Assembly: GCA_958296115.1 (NCBI GenBank)
Contig: OY282442.1
Coordinates: 344,001-408,000, forward strand
Direction of reading: 5' to 3'
DNA: 64,000 bases
Source: an uncultured Dehalococcoidia bacterium
GTDB lineage: Bacteria; Chloroflexota; Dehalococcoidia; Lucifugimonadales; CAJWER01
In this document: piece after piece, positions 63,359 to 64,000 of the stretch
How positions within the stretch are numbered: the stretch's first letter is position 1
Layout: every line of letters starts with the position of its first letter
The notes under the pieces: generated by a model
Told to the model about the DNA's origin: nothing
The model's database searches: none
What the model saw: the letters and a program-made list of their open reading frames with translations, nothing else
Made by a program: the position numbers and the translations under genes

Positions 63359-64000
63359 AATTCTAAAAGAGATCAAGGAGTCCACTACCCCATCCGCTTA
63401 TGACAACGTTCGTAGGAAGTACCTGCGTCGGATGGCTGATCGAACCGGAAGGGCGGTCATACTTTATGCGACTGCATGGCTTGAATCCCGTGCAATTCCG
63501 CCTGCGGAGTTACAAATCGGGCTGGCTGATGTTCAGGGATTGATGGAGACGGTTTCCAACCTTGGCGAACGGGAGCTGGACCTCATTGTGCATAGTCCAG
63601 GAGGCTCGGCGGAGGCTGCCGAGTCCCTTGTGGAGTACCTGAGAGCGCGATTCGATCATATCAGGGTCTTTGTACCCGTAGCGGCTATGTCCGCAGCGAC
63701 TATGGTAGCGCTCTCCGCCGATGAACTGGTCATGGCTCAGCACTCGCAACTCGGGCCCATCGACCCGCAGTTCATCATCTCCACGCCCGAAGGAGCGAGA
63801 TCGGCGCCGGCCCAGGCGATACTCAATCAGTTTGAACTTGCCAAGCGCGAGTGCAGAACCCCGGAGAACCTCGCCGCTTGGATGCCGATTCTCAGGACAT
63901 ACGCGCCCGGTCTGCTGACTCAATGCGCGGACTCCAAGAAACTGGCATCCGAAATGGTCGCTGGATGGCTAGAACGCTACATGCTATCGGGCGACGAGGA
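63342..64000 (+). CDS. SDH-type Clp-fold serine proteinase, partial (right edge)
   Basis: 219 residues visible, open at the window end. VHSPGGSAEAAESLVEYLR (oxyanion loop) and VPVAAMSAATMVALSADELVM with Ser117 as nucleophile, then HSQLGPIDPQF, match the serine dehydrogenase proteinase family of SppA/ClpP-like fold. The ATG at 63342 starts 17 bp inside the preceding small gene. The missing C terminus prevents judgement of a fused domain. Codon use is more AT-rich than in the catabolic genes nearby. Confidence 0.82.
   Translation, partial: MPTWGEILKEIKESTTPSAYDNVRRKYLRRMADRTGRAVILYATAWLESRAIPPAELQIGLADVQGLMETVSNLGERELDLIVHSPGGSAEAAESLVEYLRARFDHIRVFVPVAAMSAATMVALSADELVMAQHSQLGPIDPQFIISTPEGARSAPAQAILNQFELAKRECRTPENLAAWMPILRTYAPGLLTQCADSKKLASEMVAGWLERYMLSGDE

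Overview
The window is a GC-rich bacterial chromosome segment with densely packed, short-spaced genes on both strands. The content suggests a free-living heterotroph, most likely a Chloroflexota member of the Dehalococcoidia/SAR202 kind. The reasons are the dnaG-rpoD pair with a CFGAC-type primase zinc motif, the repeated Gfo/Idh/MocA oxidoreductases, an enolase-superfamily enzyme, several beta-propeller proteins, and catabolic dehydrogenases. This assignment is inference from gene content; no rRNA is present.

Layout. 0-9.3 kb is metabolic: a SelA-like PLP enzyme cut by the left edge, an SDR and glycine C-acetyltransferase; then methylmalonyl-CoA epimerase, a B12-binding mutase subunit and a HAD phosphatase; then a two-domain cupredoxin lipoprotein, a D-2-hydroxyacid dehydrogenase and a MocA-type oxidoreductase; then hpt and a sialidase-like propeller. 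9.3-12.8 kb is an AT-richer three-gene operon (DUF262, AAA ATPase, unknown) with its own promoter, a likely acquired defence module. 12.8-18.9 kb has small membrane and OB-fold proteins, an XRE regulator with a palindromic operator, tRNA-Asn, a peptide-binding lipoprotein and PrkA kinase. 19.1-22.4 kb encodes a 2-oxo acid dehydrogenase complex (E1 alpha, E1 beta, E2). 22.6-27.3 kb holds a zinc dehydrogenase, MocA oxidoreductase, FAD amino-acid oxidoreductase and acyltransferase. 28.2-30.1 kb is an ABC exporter with a small overlapping membrane protein. 30.2-38.6 kb has a sugar-hydrolase-like propeller, PAC2 and DUF362 proteins, the housekeeping sigma factor and primase, a PfkB kinase and a glutaredoxin. 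39.5-43.3 kb is a second accessory island: DGQHR protein, GIY-YIG nuclease, DUF4926, TIR-like protein and a solitary phage terminase. 44.6-49.0 kb is a long Lhr helicase. 49-64 kb returns to catabolic, propeller and redox genes, with a split ATPase/TOPRIM pair and, at the right edge, a truncated SDH-type serine proteinase.

The most unusual feature is a pair of nearly identical noncoding elements in opposite orientation (about 27.74-28.2 kb on minus, 43.6-44.09 kb on plus). Each has a TTGACA promoter with an 18-bp spacer and a transcript of about 435 nt rich in hairpins with GNRA loops. The two copies differ by a GCAA/GAAA loop exchange, as expected of a structured RNA. Weak, frame-broken similarity to the end of a TnpB protein suggests a transposon-derived (omega-RNA-like) origin. 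Both copies are embedded in clusters of a dispersed CCCTCTCCC/GGGAGAGGG palindrome that also occurs singly in many other intergenic gaps.
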